A stretch of 64,000 nucleotides of DNA from Mycobacterium saskatchewanense (lineage in GTDB: Bacteria > Actinomycetota > Actinomycetes > Mycobacteriales > Mycobacteriaceae). Both the position numbers and the translations under genes were made by a program. The stretch is taken from the NCBI RefSeq assembly GCF_010729105.1, contig NZ_AP022573.1, forward strand, positions 2,480,001-2,544,000. The letters run 5' to 3'. The first letter of the stretch is position 1. The number at the start of each line of letters is the position of its first letter. The notes beneath the pieces were generated by a model. That model worked only from the letters and a program-made list of their open reading frames with translations. It made no database searches and was not told the origin of the DNA. Positions 19,296 through 32,881 of the stretch are shown piece by piece.

Positions 19296-20219
19296 ATGAA
19301 GTATTCCAATTTCATTCGCCTGCACTGGGCGGCGTTGCGCGCCCTGCTGGTGCTGACCGTGGTCACCGGGCTTGGCTACCCGCTGGTGATCTGGCTGGTC
19401 GCGCAGCTGCCGGGCCTGCATGACAAGGCCGAGGGATCGATGCTGACGGCCAACGGTAAGCCGGTAGGCAGCCGGCTGATCGGCCAGCTGTTCACCGACT
19501 CCAGCGGCAACCCGCTGCCGCAGTACTTCCAGAGCCGTCCGTCGGCCGCCGGCACCGGCTATGACCCGCTGTCCTCGAGCGCGAGCAACCTGGGTCCGGA
19601 GAACATCGTCGACACCGCCGCCGACCCGGCGCAATTGGCCGCCGGCAAGTCCGCGTCGGACGCGGGCTTCAAGCCGAGCCTGCTGACGCAGGTGTGCACG
19701 CGCAGCGCGGCCGTGGGACAACTCGAGGGCGTCAGCGGGTCACGGCCGTTCTGCACCGGTGGCGGCGTGGGCGCGGTGCTGTCGGTGATCGGCACCCGCG
19801 ACTCCCGCGGCAACGTCGTCGCCCCCACCCGCGTTGTGAGCGTCAACGAGCCGTGCCAGTCGACACAAACGCCGTTCCTGGCGATCTACGAGGGAGTGCG
19901 GGTCGAGTGCGCCAAGTACGGCGACGACTACTCGATCGGCCAAATCGTACCGATCCGCGGCGCCGCACCGGCCAACCCGGCCGTGCCCGCCGACGCGGTC
20001 ACCACCAGCGGCAGCGGCCTGGATCCGAACATCTCACCGGCCTATGCCGACATCCAGGTCGCCCGCGTCGCCAAGGCCCGGCACGTCAGCCCCGATCAGA
20101 TCCGGGCGGTCGTGGCTCAGTACCGCACCGGCCGCGCGCTGGGATTCTTGGGCGAGCCGACGGTCAACGTGCTGCAGCTCAACCTGCAACTCGACCATCA
20201 GTATCCGGTTACCGGCTGA
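19296..20219 (+). CDS. kdpC: Potassium-transporting ATPase subunit KdpC, enlarged (307 aa)
   Basis: The N-terminal membrane helix (about residues 12-37) and the closing part (VTTSGSGLDPNISPAYADIQ and the VNVLQLNLQLD end) are standard KdpC. The family usually has about 190 residues, and M. tuberculosis KdpC is, as I recall, 189. Here an extra stretch of about 110 residues (roughly 110-225) separates the two halves, with four Cys at 134, 153, 187 and 205 and a segment VGAVLSVIGTRDSRGNVV. KdpC's body faces outside the membrane, so the insert would be extracytoplasmic and could be disulfide-bonded. ATG 19296 follows the kdpB stop by one base. KdpC assists ATP-driven transport by KdpB. Confidence 0.95.
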   Translation: MKYSNFIRLHWAALRALLVLTVVTGLGYPLVIWLVAQLPGLHDKAEGSMLTANGKPVGSRLIGQLFTDSSGNPLPQYFQSRPSAAGTGYDPLSSSASNLGPENIVDTAADPAQLAAGKSASDAGFKPSLLTQVCTRSAAVGQLEGVSGSRPFCTGGGVGAVLSVIGTRDSRGNVVAPTRVVSVNEPCQSTQTPFLAIYEGVRVECAKYGDDYSIGQIVPIRGAAPANPAVPADAVTTSGSGLDPNISPAYADIQVARVAKARHVSPDQIRAVVAQYRTGRALGFLGEPTVNVLQLNLQLDHQYPVTG

Positions 20220-20230
20220 CGCGAGGGTGG

Positions 20231-22792
20231 ATGATGGTTGACGTGAGCCCCATCGACCACCATCCCAAGCGCGGCGAGCTGCGCATCTACCTCGGTGCGG
20301 CTCCGGGTGTCGGCAAGACGTACGCGATGCTGGGCGAGGCGCACCGACGGCTGGAGCGCGGCACCGACCTGGTGGCGGGCGTCATCGAAACCCACGGGCG
20401 GACGAAAACCGCTGAGCTGCTTGAGGGTATCGAGATCATCCCGCCGCGTTTCATCGATTATCGGGGCAGCACCTTCCGCGAACTCGACGTGCCGGCCGTG
20501 CTGGCGCGCCACCCCCAGGTCGTCCTGGTCGACGAGCTGGCCCACACGAACACCCCCGGAAGCAAGAACGCCAAGCGCTGGCAGGATGTCGAGGAGCTGC
20601 TCGACGCCGGCATCACGGTCATCTCCACCGTCAATGTCCAGCATCTGGAAAGCCTCAACGACGTCGTCGCGCAGATCACCGGCATCGAGCAGAAGGAGAC
20701 GATCCCCGACTCGATCGTCCGCCAGGCGGCCCAGGTCGAGCTCATCGACATCACGCCCGAGGCGTTGCGCCGCAGGCTATCTCACGGCAACGTTTATGCT
20801 CCCGAGCGCATCGATGCGGCCCTGTCGAACTACTTCCGTCGCGGGAACCTCACCGCGCTGCGGGAATTGGCGCTGCTGTGGCTGGCCGACCAGGTCGATA
20901 CCGCGCTGTCGAAGTATCGCGCGGAGAACAAGATCACCGACGTCTGGGAGGCTCGCGAACGCGTCGTGGTCGCCGTCACCGGCGGGCCTGAGTCGGAAAC
21001 GTTGGTGCGGCGCGCTTCTCGCATCGCGTCGAAGTCCAGCGCCGAACTGATGGTGGTGCACGTGGTCCGCGGCGACGGCCTGGCGGGGCTGTCCGAACGC
21101 AGGATGAGCAAGATCCGCGAGCTGGCCAATAGCCTCGACGCTTCACTGCACACCGTCGTCGGCGACGACGTGCCCGCCGCCCTGCTGGATTTCGCGCGTG
21201 AGAACAACGCGACCCAGCTGGTGATCGGCACCTCCCGCCGGCCCCGGTGGGCGCGCATCTTCGAGGAGGGCATCGGCCAGACCATCGTCGAGCGGTCGGG
21301 GAAGATCGACGTGCACATGGTCACCCACGAGGAATCCAAGCGCGGGTTCAGGGCGGCGGCGCCGTCCCCCCATGAGCGGCGGGTGGTTTCGTGGGTGGCG
21401 GCCGTCGTCGTGCCGTCCGCGATCTGCGCCGTCGCGGTGACCCTGCTGGATCCGTATCTGCAAACGGCCGGCGAGAGCGCATTGTTCTTTGTCGGAGTGC
21501 TGCTCGTGGGGCTCCTGGGAGGCGTTGCGCCGGCGATCCTTTCGGCGGTGCTGTCCAGCCTGCTGTTGAACTACTTCCTGACCGCCCCGAGATACACCTT
21601 CACGATCGCCGAACCCGACGCCGCCGTGACCGAAGTCGTCCTGCTGCTCATCGCGGTCGCGGTCGCCGTCCTGGTCGACGGCGCATCCAAACGCACGCGG
21701 GAGGCCCGCCGTGCCTCGCAGGAGGCCGAACTGCTAACGCTGTTCGCGGGGTCCGTGCTGCGCGGCGCCGACCTCGAGACGCTTCTCGAGCGGGTGCGGG
21801 AGACGTACTCGCAGCGGGCCGTTTCCATGCTGCGCGAGCCCAGCGAGGAGGAGCGGGCCAACGGGCAGAAGAGCTACGTCGTCGCCTGCGTGGGCAACGA
21901 TCCGTGCGACACCGTCGATTCGGCCGACACCGCGATCGAGGTCGGGGACGACGAGTTCTGGATGCTGTTGGCCGGCCGGAAGCTGTTCGCGCGTGACCGG
22001 CGGGTGCTCAGCGCGGTCGCCAAGCAGGCGGCGGGTCTGATCAGGCAGGAGGAACTCGCCAAGGAAGCCAGTCGCTCTCAGGCGATCGTGCAGGCCGACG
22101 AGCTGCGGCGCTCCCTGCTGTCGGCGGTGAGCCACGACCTTCGGACGCCGCTGGCGGCGGCCAAGGTCGCAGTATCCAGCCTGCGGGCCGAGGACGTCGC
22201 CTTCTCCGCCGAGGACACCGCGGAGCTGCTGGCCACCATCGAGGAATCGATCGACCAGCTGACGGCGCTGGTCGGCAACCTGCTCGACTCCTCACGCCTG
22301 GCGGCCGGCGTCGTGCAGCCGGAGCTGCGGCGGGTTTACCTCGAGGAGGCCGTGCAGCGCGCGTTGGTCAGCATCGGCAAGGGCGCCACCGGCTTCTACC
22401 GGTCCGCCATCGACCGCGTCAAGGTCGACGTCGGCGACGCCGTGGCGCTGGCCGATCCCGGCCTGCTCGAACGAGTCTTCGCCAACCTGATCGACAACGC
22501 GCTGCGCTACGCCCCCAATTGCGTTGTGCGGGTGAACGCCGGGCGGGTGGGCGATCGCGTGCTCATCAACGTCATCGACGAGGGCCCCGGAATCCCGCAC
22601 GGCACCGAGGACCAGATCTTCGAGGCGTTCCAGCGGCTGGGCGATCACGACAACACGACCGGCGTCGGGCTGGGCATGTCGGTTGCGCGGGGCTTTGTCG
22701 AAGCGATGGGCGGCACGATCGCGGCCGGTGACACCCCGGGCGGTGGGCTGACCGTGGTGGTGGAACTGGCCGCGCCGCAGGGGACGCCATGA
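20231..22792 (+). CDS. kdpD: Osmosensitive K+ sensor kinase KdpD (853 aa)
   Basis: Domains in order: KdpD N-terminal domain with Walker A GAAPGVGKTYAML (about residues 20-35) and a Walker B-like VVLVDELAHTN; a universal-stress-like domain (about 240-360); a four-helix DUF4118 membrane domain (about 385-480); a GAF-like linker; a HisKA domain with phospho-acceptor H635 in LLSAVSHDLRTPL; and HATPase with NLIDNALRYAPN, DEGPGIP and GVGLGMSVARG. It senses K+ limitation and turgor and phosphorylates KdpE. The start is ATG 20231 or 20234; GCGAGGGTGG upstream is a weak ribosome site. It overlaps kdpE by ATGA. In M. tuberculosis kdpDE are divergent from kdpFABC, whereas here they are collinear. Confidence 0.97.
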   Translation: MMVDVSPIDHHPKRGELRIYLGAAPGVGKTYAMLGEAHRRLERGTDLVAGVIETHGRTKTAELLEGIEIIPPRFIDYRGSTFRELDVPAVLARHPQVVLVDELAHTNTPGSKNAKRWQDVEELLDAGITVISTVNVQHLESLNDVVAQITGIEQKETIPDSIVRQAAQVELIDITPEALRRRLSHGNVYAPERIDAALSNYFRRGNLTALRELALLWLADQVDTALSKYRAENKITDVWEARERVVVAVTGGPESETLVRRASRIASKSSAELMVVHVVRGDGLAGLSERRMSKIRELANSLDASLHTVVGDDVPAALLDFARENNATQLVIGTSRRPRWARIFEEGIGQTIVERSGKIDVHMVTHEESKRGFRAAAPSPHERRVVSWVAAVVVPSAICAVAVTLLDPYLQTAGESALFFVGVLLVGLLGGVAPAILSAVLSSLLLNYFLTAPRYTFTIAEPDAAVTEVVLLLIAVAVAVLVDGASKRTREARRASQEAELLTLFAGSVLRGADLETLLERVRETYSQRAVSMLREPSEEERANGQKSYVVACVGNDPCDTVDSADTAIEVGDDEFWMLLAGRKLFARDRRVLSAVAKQAAGLIRQEELAKEASRSQAIVQADELRRSLLSAVSHDLRTPLAAAKVAVSSLRAEDVAFSAEDTAELLATIEESIDQLTALVGNLLDSSRLAAGVVQPELRRVYLEEAVQRALVSIGKGATGFYRSAIDRVKVDVGDAVALADPGLLERVFANLIDNALRYAPNCVVRVNAGRVGDRVLINVIDEGPGIPHGTEDQIFEAFQRLGDHDNTTGVGLGMSVARGFVEAMGGTIAAGDTPGGGLTVVVELAAPQGTP

Positions 22793-23469
22793 CCCGCGTA
22801 CTGGTGATCGATGACGAGCCGCACATCCTGCGTGCGCTGCGCATCAACCTGTCCGTCCGGGGGTACGAGGTCGTCACCGCCGCGACCGGGGCGGGGGCGT
22901 TGCGGGCCGCGGCCGAACACAAGCCGGACGTGGTGATCCTCGACCTCGGGCTGCCCGACATTTCGGGCATCGAAGTGCTGGCGGGCCTGCGTGGTTGGCT
23001 CAGCGCACCGGTGATCGTGTTGTCGGCGCGCTCCGACTCTTCGGACAAAGTCGAGGCCCTCGACGCCGGCGCCGACGACTATGTCACCAAACCCTTTGGG
23101 ATGGACGAGTTTCTGGCCAGGCTGCGCGCCGCGGTGCGGCGCAACGCGGCCGCGTCGGACACGGACGAACCGGTCGTGGAAACCGACGCGTTCACCGTCG
23201 ACCTGGCCGCCAAGAAGGTCACCAAGGACGGTGTGGAGGTGCACCTCACCCCGACCGAGTGGGGCATGCTCGAGGTGTTGGTCCGCAATCGCGGCAAGCT
23301 GGTCGGCCGCGAGGAGCTGCTCAAAGAGGTGTGGGGCCCGGCGTACGCGACCGAAACCCATTACCTGCGAGTTTATTTGGCCCAGCTGCGGCGCAAACTC
23401 GAGGACGACCCGTCGCATCCCCAGCATCTGCTGACCGAGTCCGGCATGGGATATCGCTTCGAAGCGTGA
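22789..23469 (+). CDS. kdpE: Response regulator KdpE (226 aa)
   Basis: OmpR-family regulator: the receiver has D9-D10 acidic residues, phospho-acceptor D52 (VVILDLGLPD) and YVTKPFG; the winged-helix domain (about residues 130-224) ends GMGYRFEA. Phosphorylated KdpE activates kdpFABC transcription. The ATG overlaps the kdpD stop. Its stop faces the convergent ppx gene across 98 bases in which no clear terminator was seen. Confidence 0.97.
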   Translation: MTRVLVIDDEPHILRALRINLSVRGYEVVTAATGAGALRAAAEHKPDVVILDLGLPDISGIEVLAGLRGWLSAPVIVLSARSDSSDKVEALDAGADDYVTKPFGMDEFLARLRAAVRRNAAASDTDEPVVETDAFTVDLAAKKVTKDGVEVHLTPTEWGMLEVLVRNRGKLVGREELLKEVWGPAYATETHYLRVYLAQLRRKLEDDPSHPQHLLTESGMGYRFEA

Positions 23470-23567
23470 GGTGAACCCGCCGAATGTCGAGTGGTTGCGG
23501 CAAGACGTGGCTAGTCGGCGCAACTACTCGGCGCTGGACGCCACGGGGTATGCCGGGGCTTGAGCAG

Positions 23568-24518
23568 TTAATCGCAGATAGACAGCACGATGCCGTCCAG
23601 GATGTCGTGTTCGCTGACGGTCAGCTCGTCGATGCCGGCGCGGTCGCGTAACTCGCGCGCCAATTCCTCGACCACGATCGCTCCCCCGGCGATGACGTCG
23701 GCCCGCCCCTCGTGCATCGGTCCCAGAGCGGCACGCTGGGCCCGCGTCATGCCGATCAGCCGCTCGCACACCGCCAGCAAGTCACCGCCGGGCACACGCG
23801 AAAGGTGAATCGCCGCAGAGTCGTAAGTCGCCATGTTGTGGGCCAGCGCCGACAGCGTGGTCATCGTCCCGGCCACTCCCACCCAGGTGCGTGCTCGTTC
23901 GACGGGCACCACCCGCAGCGCGACGTCGAGACGCTCGCGCACCACCGCGCGTGCGGCCGCCACCTCGTCCGACGTCGGCGGGTCGGAGTGCAGGCAGCGT
24001 TCGGTCAACCGGACGCAGCCGATGTCGGCCGAGTAGCTCGCCACCACGGCATCGCCACCGACCACGATCTCGGTCGAGCCGCCGCCCAGGTCGACCACCA
24101 CGAAAGGTGCGGCCGCACCGCTCAATTCGCCGACGGCCCCGCGGAACGAAAGCGAGGCCTCCTCGGCACCGGTGATCACCTCCGCCACCGTCCCGGGCAG
24201 CACCGCACCCAGCACGTCCGCGGTCATCGCGAAGAACTCGTCCCGGTTGGCGACGTCACGCGCGGCGGACGTGGCCACCATGCGCGCCCGTTCGACGCTG
24301 TGCACCCGGAGCAGACCGGCGTAGTCGGCCAACGCCACGCGGGTCCGCTCAATCGCCTCGGGCGCGAACTGACCGGTCGCATCGACACCCTGACCGAGCC
24401 GCACGATCCGCGTCTCGCGATGCACATCGGTCAGCCGCCCGTCGCTGGCGTCGGCGATCAGCAACCGAATCGAGTTGGTGCCGCAATCGATTCCGGCGAG
24501 CCTGGTCACGCTCGCCAT
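23568..24518 (-). CDS. Ppx/GppA family exopolyphosphatase (316 aa, Ppx2-like)
   Basis: ASKHA-fold phosphatase: phosphate-1 motif AGIDCGTNSIRLL (residues 8-20) and the phosphate-2 motif VVVDLGGGSTEIVVG (about 142-156) are intact. At 316 aa it is the short two-domain form found in actinobacteria and matches the position of Rv1026 (ppx2) beside DUF501, FtsB and enolase. The family hydrolyses polyphosphate or (p)ppGpp; which is the natural substrate here is not shown by sequence. It overlaps the end of the upstream DUF501 gene by 13 bases, implying an operon. Confidence 0.92.
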   Translation of the reverse strand: MASVTRLAGIDCGTNSIRLLIADASDGRLTDVHRETRIVRLGQGVDATGQFAPEAIERTRVALADYAGLLRVHSVERARMVATSAARDVANRDEFFAMTADVLGAVLPGTVAEVITGAEEASLSFRGAVGELSGAAAPFVVVDLGGGSTEIVVGGDAVVASYSADIGCVRLTERCLHSDPPTSDEVAAARAVVRERLDVALRVVPVERARTWVGVAGTMTTLSALAHNMATYDSAAIHLSRVPGGDLLAVCERLIGMTRAQRAALGPMHEGRADVIAGGAIVVEELARELRDRAGIDELTVSEHDILDGIVLSICD

Positions 24519-25000
24519 TGCCCCGGCACCAGAATCCCGTCCATCGCCGGGTCAAGGGCCAGCACTGCCAGCACCTCGTCGCCGAGCGGGTTGCACCCCG
24601 GGCCCCTGGCCAGGGAATGGGCGATCAGCACGTGCAGACACTTGACCCGGTCCGGCATGCCGCCGCCCGAGAACGTGGTACCCAGCGGTTCGATCGTGTC
24701 GCGCTCAGCCAGGTAAGACTCGTGGGCGCGCCGATACGCGGCCGCCAAATCGGCGTCCCGGCCCAGCCTTTCGGTCATCTCCCGCATCAGTCCCGTCGTC
24801 TCCAGGCGGCTCGCGGCCGCCGTCAACACCGGATGCGTCAAGTAGTACAGCGTGGGGAACGGCGTCCCGTCGGGTAGTCTCGGCGCGGTCTTCACCACGG
24901 CGGGTTCGCCATTGGGGCAGCGGTAGGCGATGTCGAGGACACCGCGCGGCTCGCGCCCCAGCTGGCGCGCCACCGCCTCCAGGTCGGCACGGTCAACCAC
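24506..25000 (-). CDS. DUF501 family protein (164 aa, Rv1025-like)
   Basis: Contains the conserved DUF501 features: an AYRCPNGEPAV segment near residue 30, LPTLYY-like PFPTLYYLTHP, and a C-terminal VKCLHVLIAHSLARGPGCNP block with conserved Cys and His. The function is unknown. The order ftsB-DUF501-ppx downstream of enolase is conserved widely in actinobacteria, suggesting a link with cell division or cell wall. It overlaps ftsB by eight bases and ppx by 13. Confidence 0.92.
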   Translation of the reverse strand: MVDRADLEAVARQLGREPRGVLDIAYRCPNGEPAVVKTAPRLPDGTPFPTLYYLTHPVLTAAASRLETTGLMREMTERLGRDADLAAAYRRAHESYLAERDTIEPLGTTFSGGGMPDRVKCLHVLIAHSLARGPGCNPLGDEVLAVLALDPAMDGILVPGQWRA

Positions 25001-25679
25001 CGGGACCCGCAGGCGCGGGGGCGGCGGGCGGCGCGGAACCGGGCGTGCCCGGTTCGGCCGGCGCGGGTGGGACCCCGGGAGGGGCCGGCGGCAGGTGCGG
25101 CGCGTCGGCGACCGTGTGCCACAGGGCGGTGTACCACGGGTCGTTCTTCGTGGGTTTGCCCGGCTCCGAACCGGGTTGGGCCGGCACGGCCGCGGTCGGG
25201 GGCAGCTGGACCTGAAATGGAATGTCCCCGGGCATCACGAAACCCAGCCGCTCGCGGGCCTGGGCCGCGATATAAGCCGGATCGCCGAGTTTGCCCTTCT
25301 TCTGTTCGAGTTCGGAGATCTGACGGCGCAGCGACGCTTCGCTGGCGGACAGCTGCTGCATCTCGGTGCGCTGCGCGAAGTACGTGCGCACCGGGCCCGC
25401 GATGGTCAGCGTCAGCACACAGACCACCGCCGCCAGCACCGCCGCGCGCCGGGCGGTGAAGCCCAGCCGTTGGTCGGACCGCTGCTCCACCGACTCGGCG
25501 ACCTGACGCTTGATGGGCTCGACGACATGCTCCTGCAGCGAGCGCGTCGGAGCGCGACCGCCCGTCTGCGAGGGCTTCGACGACGACGGCTTGGCCGAAC
25601 GCGGGCGCCGAACCGAGTCGCCGCCCTTCCCCGGACGCGATGCGGGGGAGCGCCGCTTTGGATCGGGCTTGGCCGCCAA
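24993..25679 (-). CDS. ftsB: Septum formation initiator FtsB/DivIC-like (228 aa)
   Basis: A basic Pro/Ser/Arg-rich cytoplasmic N-terminus (1-75), one membrane helix (about residues 78-96), a short coiled coil (about 102-131, EMQQLSASEASLRRQISELE), then the FtsB-conserved block AYIAAQARERLGFVMPGD and a long Pro/Ala-rich extracytoplasmic tail. It is the position equivalent of Rv1024. FtsB proteins join FtsQ and FtsL in the divisome. It starts 12 bases after the enolase stop and overlaps DUF501. Confidence 0.92.
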   Translation of the reverse strand: MAAKPDPKRRSPASRPGKGGDSVRRPRSAKPSSSKPSQTGGRAPTRSLQEHVVEPIKRQVAESVEQRSDQRLGFTARRAAVLAAVVCVLTLTIAGPVRTYFAQRTEMQQLSASEASLRRQISELEQKKGKLGDPAYIAAQARERLGFVMPGDIPFQVQLPPTAAVPAQPGSEPGKPTKNDPWYTALWHTVADAPHLPPAPPGVPPAPAEPGTPGSAPPAAPAPAGPGG

Positions 25680-25691
25680 GCTATTTCAACC

Positions 25692-27793
<2,102 letters not shown>

Positions 27794-28065
27794 GCTTGTC
27801 TGAAGCTCCCCTAAACTGCCCCTACACCAACTACGCCATCGTCCCACGAGATTTGGGCCTGCCCGGCGCCTTCGGGGTCCTGAGGCGTCGGTGGAACCCC
27901 GCCCCGCGCCGCTCGCCGATTAGCTGCCAGCAACCTTGGCTAGCAAACCAAACCGGTCTCTACCGCTTGGATTTCCGACTTCGCCGGCGATATTACCCGT
28001 CGACGTGCCATAAACGCGGCAAACATTCCGCTGATCGCTGCCACACCGTTACGCGGGCCGTCAAT
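27794..28065. other. Gap between lpqU and mazG
   Basis: 272 bases with no gene recognised. The part nearest lpqU would hold its promoter. The middle part, around 27930-28060, is less GC-rich than its surroundings. Confidence 0.4.
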
Positions 28066-29067
28066 TTAATCCGCTTCCTCGCCCGGGGCAGCGCCGTCCT
28101 CATCCGCTGCGTCGACCGGACGCTGGTTCTCGATCGGCCAGTGCGCGCGCCACTCCTCCTCACTCACCGCGCCGCGCGGCGCCAGGTCGAACTCCTCGGG
28201 CACGCCGCCGCCGCGGCGCTCGGCGGCGATCGCCCGCTCCGCGTTGCGGACCGTGTCGACGAACTCCAGAACGGCTGTGCGCAGCGCGCTTTCCGCGTCC
28301 ACGTCGGCGGACACCGAGATCGACGTCATGTCGGCGGGAATGAGGTCGGCGGGTATGCCGGCTTTTTCGGCGCGCGCAATCACCTTCTGCGCCAGCGCCA
28401 GTGCCGGCTGACCGGTGTGGACGTCGTCCATGGCCGAGTTTCGGGGCTTTTCGGCCGCCTTGCGCTCCTCCCACTGCGCCAACTGTTCCTCGAGCGAAAT
28501 GGTCTGACCGGCAAGGACTCCCGGCACCCGGTTGCCCAGCTTGCGCATCAGCGCGGCGGCGACGTCGTCGATGGTGAACGGGTGCTGGGGCGCCTCCTCG
28601 GCGATGCGGGCGTGGAATAGCACCTGCAGCAACACATCTCCGAGTTCCTCCCGCAGTTGGTCGGCGTCACCACTGCGGACCGCGTCCAGGAGCTCATACG
28701 TTTCCTCCAGGAGGAAGCGGCGCAACGAGTCGTGAGTTTGCTCACTTTCCCAGGGGCCGGCGGTGCGAAGCTTGTCCATCATCGCGACGGCGTCGACCAG
28801 CTTGTCGCCGCGCGGCGTGTCCGGCGCCGAGATGAGCCGCGCGCCCGCGGCCAGCCGGGCGGTGACCGCGGGGTGTTCGGGATCCGAGGACAGCAGCACC
28901 GGCGCCGGGGACCCGGGGTCCCCGGAGTGCACCAGGCGTGCCGCCGGCAGCGACCACGGCACCGCGACCGGCATCTCCTCGGTGTACTCCACCTCGCCGC
29001 CGAGGTGCTCGACGGCTTCGACGGGGACCAGCGACGGGCGGCGGGGGTCGAACAGGACGACAATCAT
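28066..29067 (-). CDS. mazG: Nucleoside triphosphate pyrophosphohydrolase MazG (333 aa)
   Basis: The all-alpha NTP pyrophosphatase core has the metal-binding pattern E121-E122 (LLEETYELLDAV) and E140-E141-x2-D144 (REELGDVLLQ). The N-terminal 100 residues are the actinobacterial extension. It hydrolyses NTPs, including damaged ones such as 5-OH-dCTP in mycobacteria, cleaning the nucleotide pool. Length is close to the 325 aa of M. tuberculosis. It lies 49 bases downstream of mfd on the same strand; a joint role in genome maintenance is plausible. Confidence 0.96.
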   Translation of the reverse strand: MIVVLFDPRRPSLVPVEAVEHLGGEVEYTEEMPVAVPWSLPAARLVHSGDPGSPAPVLLSSDPEHPAVTARLAAGARLISAPDTPRGDKLVDAVAMMDKLRTAGPWESEQTHDSLRRFLLEETYELLDAVRSGDADQLREELGDVLLQVLFHARIAEEAPQHPFTIDDVAAALMRKLGNRVPGVLAGQTISLEEQLAQWEERKAAEKPRNSAMDDVHTGQPALALAQKVIARAEKAGIPADLIPADMTSISVSADVDAESALRTAVLEFVDTVRNAERAIAAERRGGGVPEEFDLAPRGAVSEEEWRAHWPIENQRPVDAADEDGAAPGEEAD

Positions 29068-29116
29068 CGGCGCCGCTCCACCTCATCGCTCCGTTCTGCC
29101 TCGTCGCCCCCGCGGA

Positions 29117-32773
<3,657 letters not shown>

Positions 32774-32881
32774 GATGAATCCATTCTAGGTGCGCCGAAG
32801 GACGTCAATATCGGGCCCGGCGCCGTCAAAGGTTCGTCAAGGGGGGCGGCACCCGGTCCTCCTCGGGCGCACGGTGTAACC
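32774..32881. promoter_or_regulatory. Divergent promoter region of mfd and the lysA-type gene
   Basis: A short divergent spacer. CGTCAA occurs three times on the plus strand, at 32803, 32824 and 32835, spaced 21 and 11 bases, close to whole helical turns. This may be a regulator-binding array. No strong ribosome site precedes the ATG at 32882, so a leaderless or short-leader transcript is possible. Confidence 0.35.

Noticed and set aside
19694..20230. An upstream extension of kdpD that overlaps kdpC
   Set aside because: The added residues are Arg/Pro-rich antisense-like sequence in another frame of kdpC; kdpD homology begins at ATG 20231.
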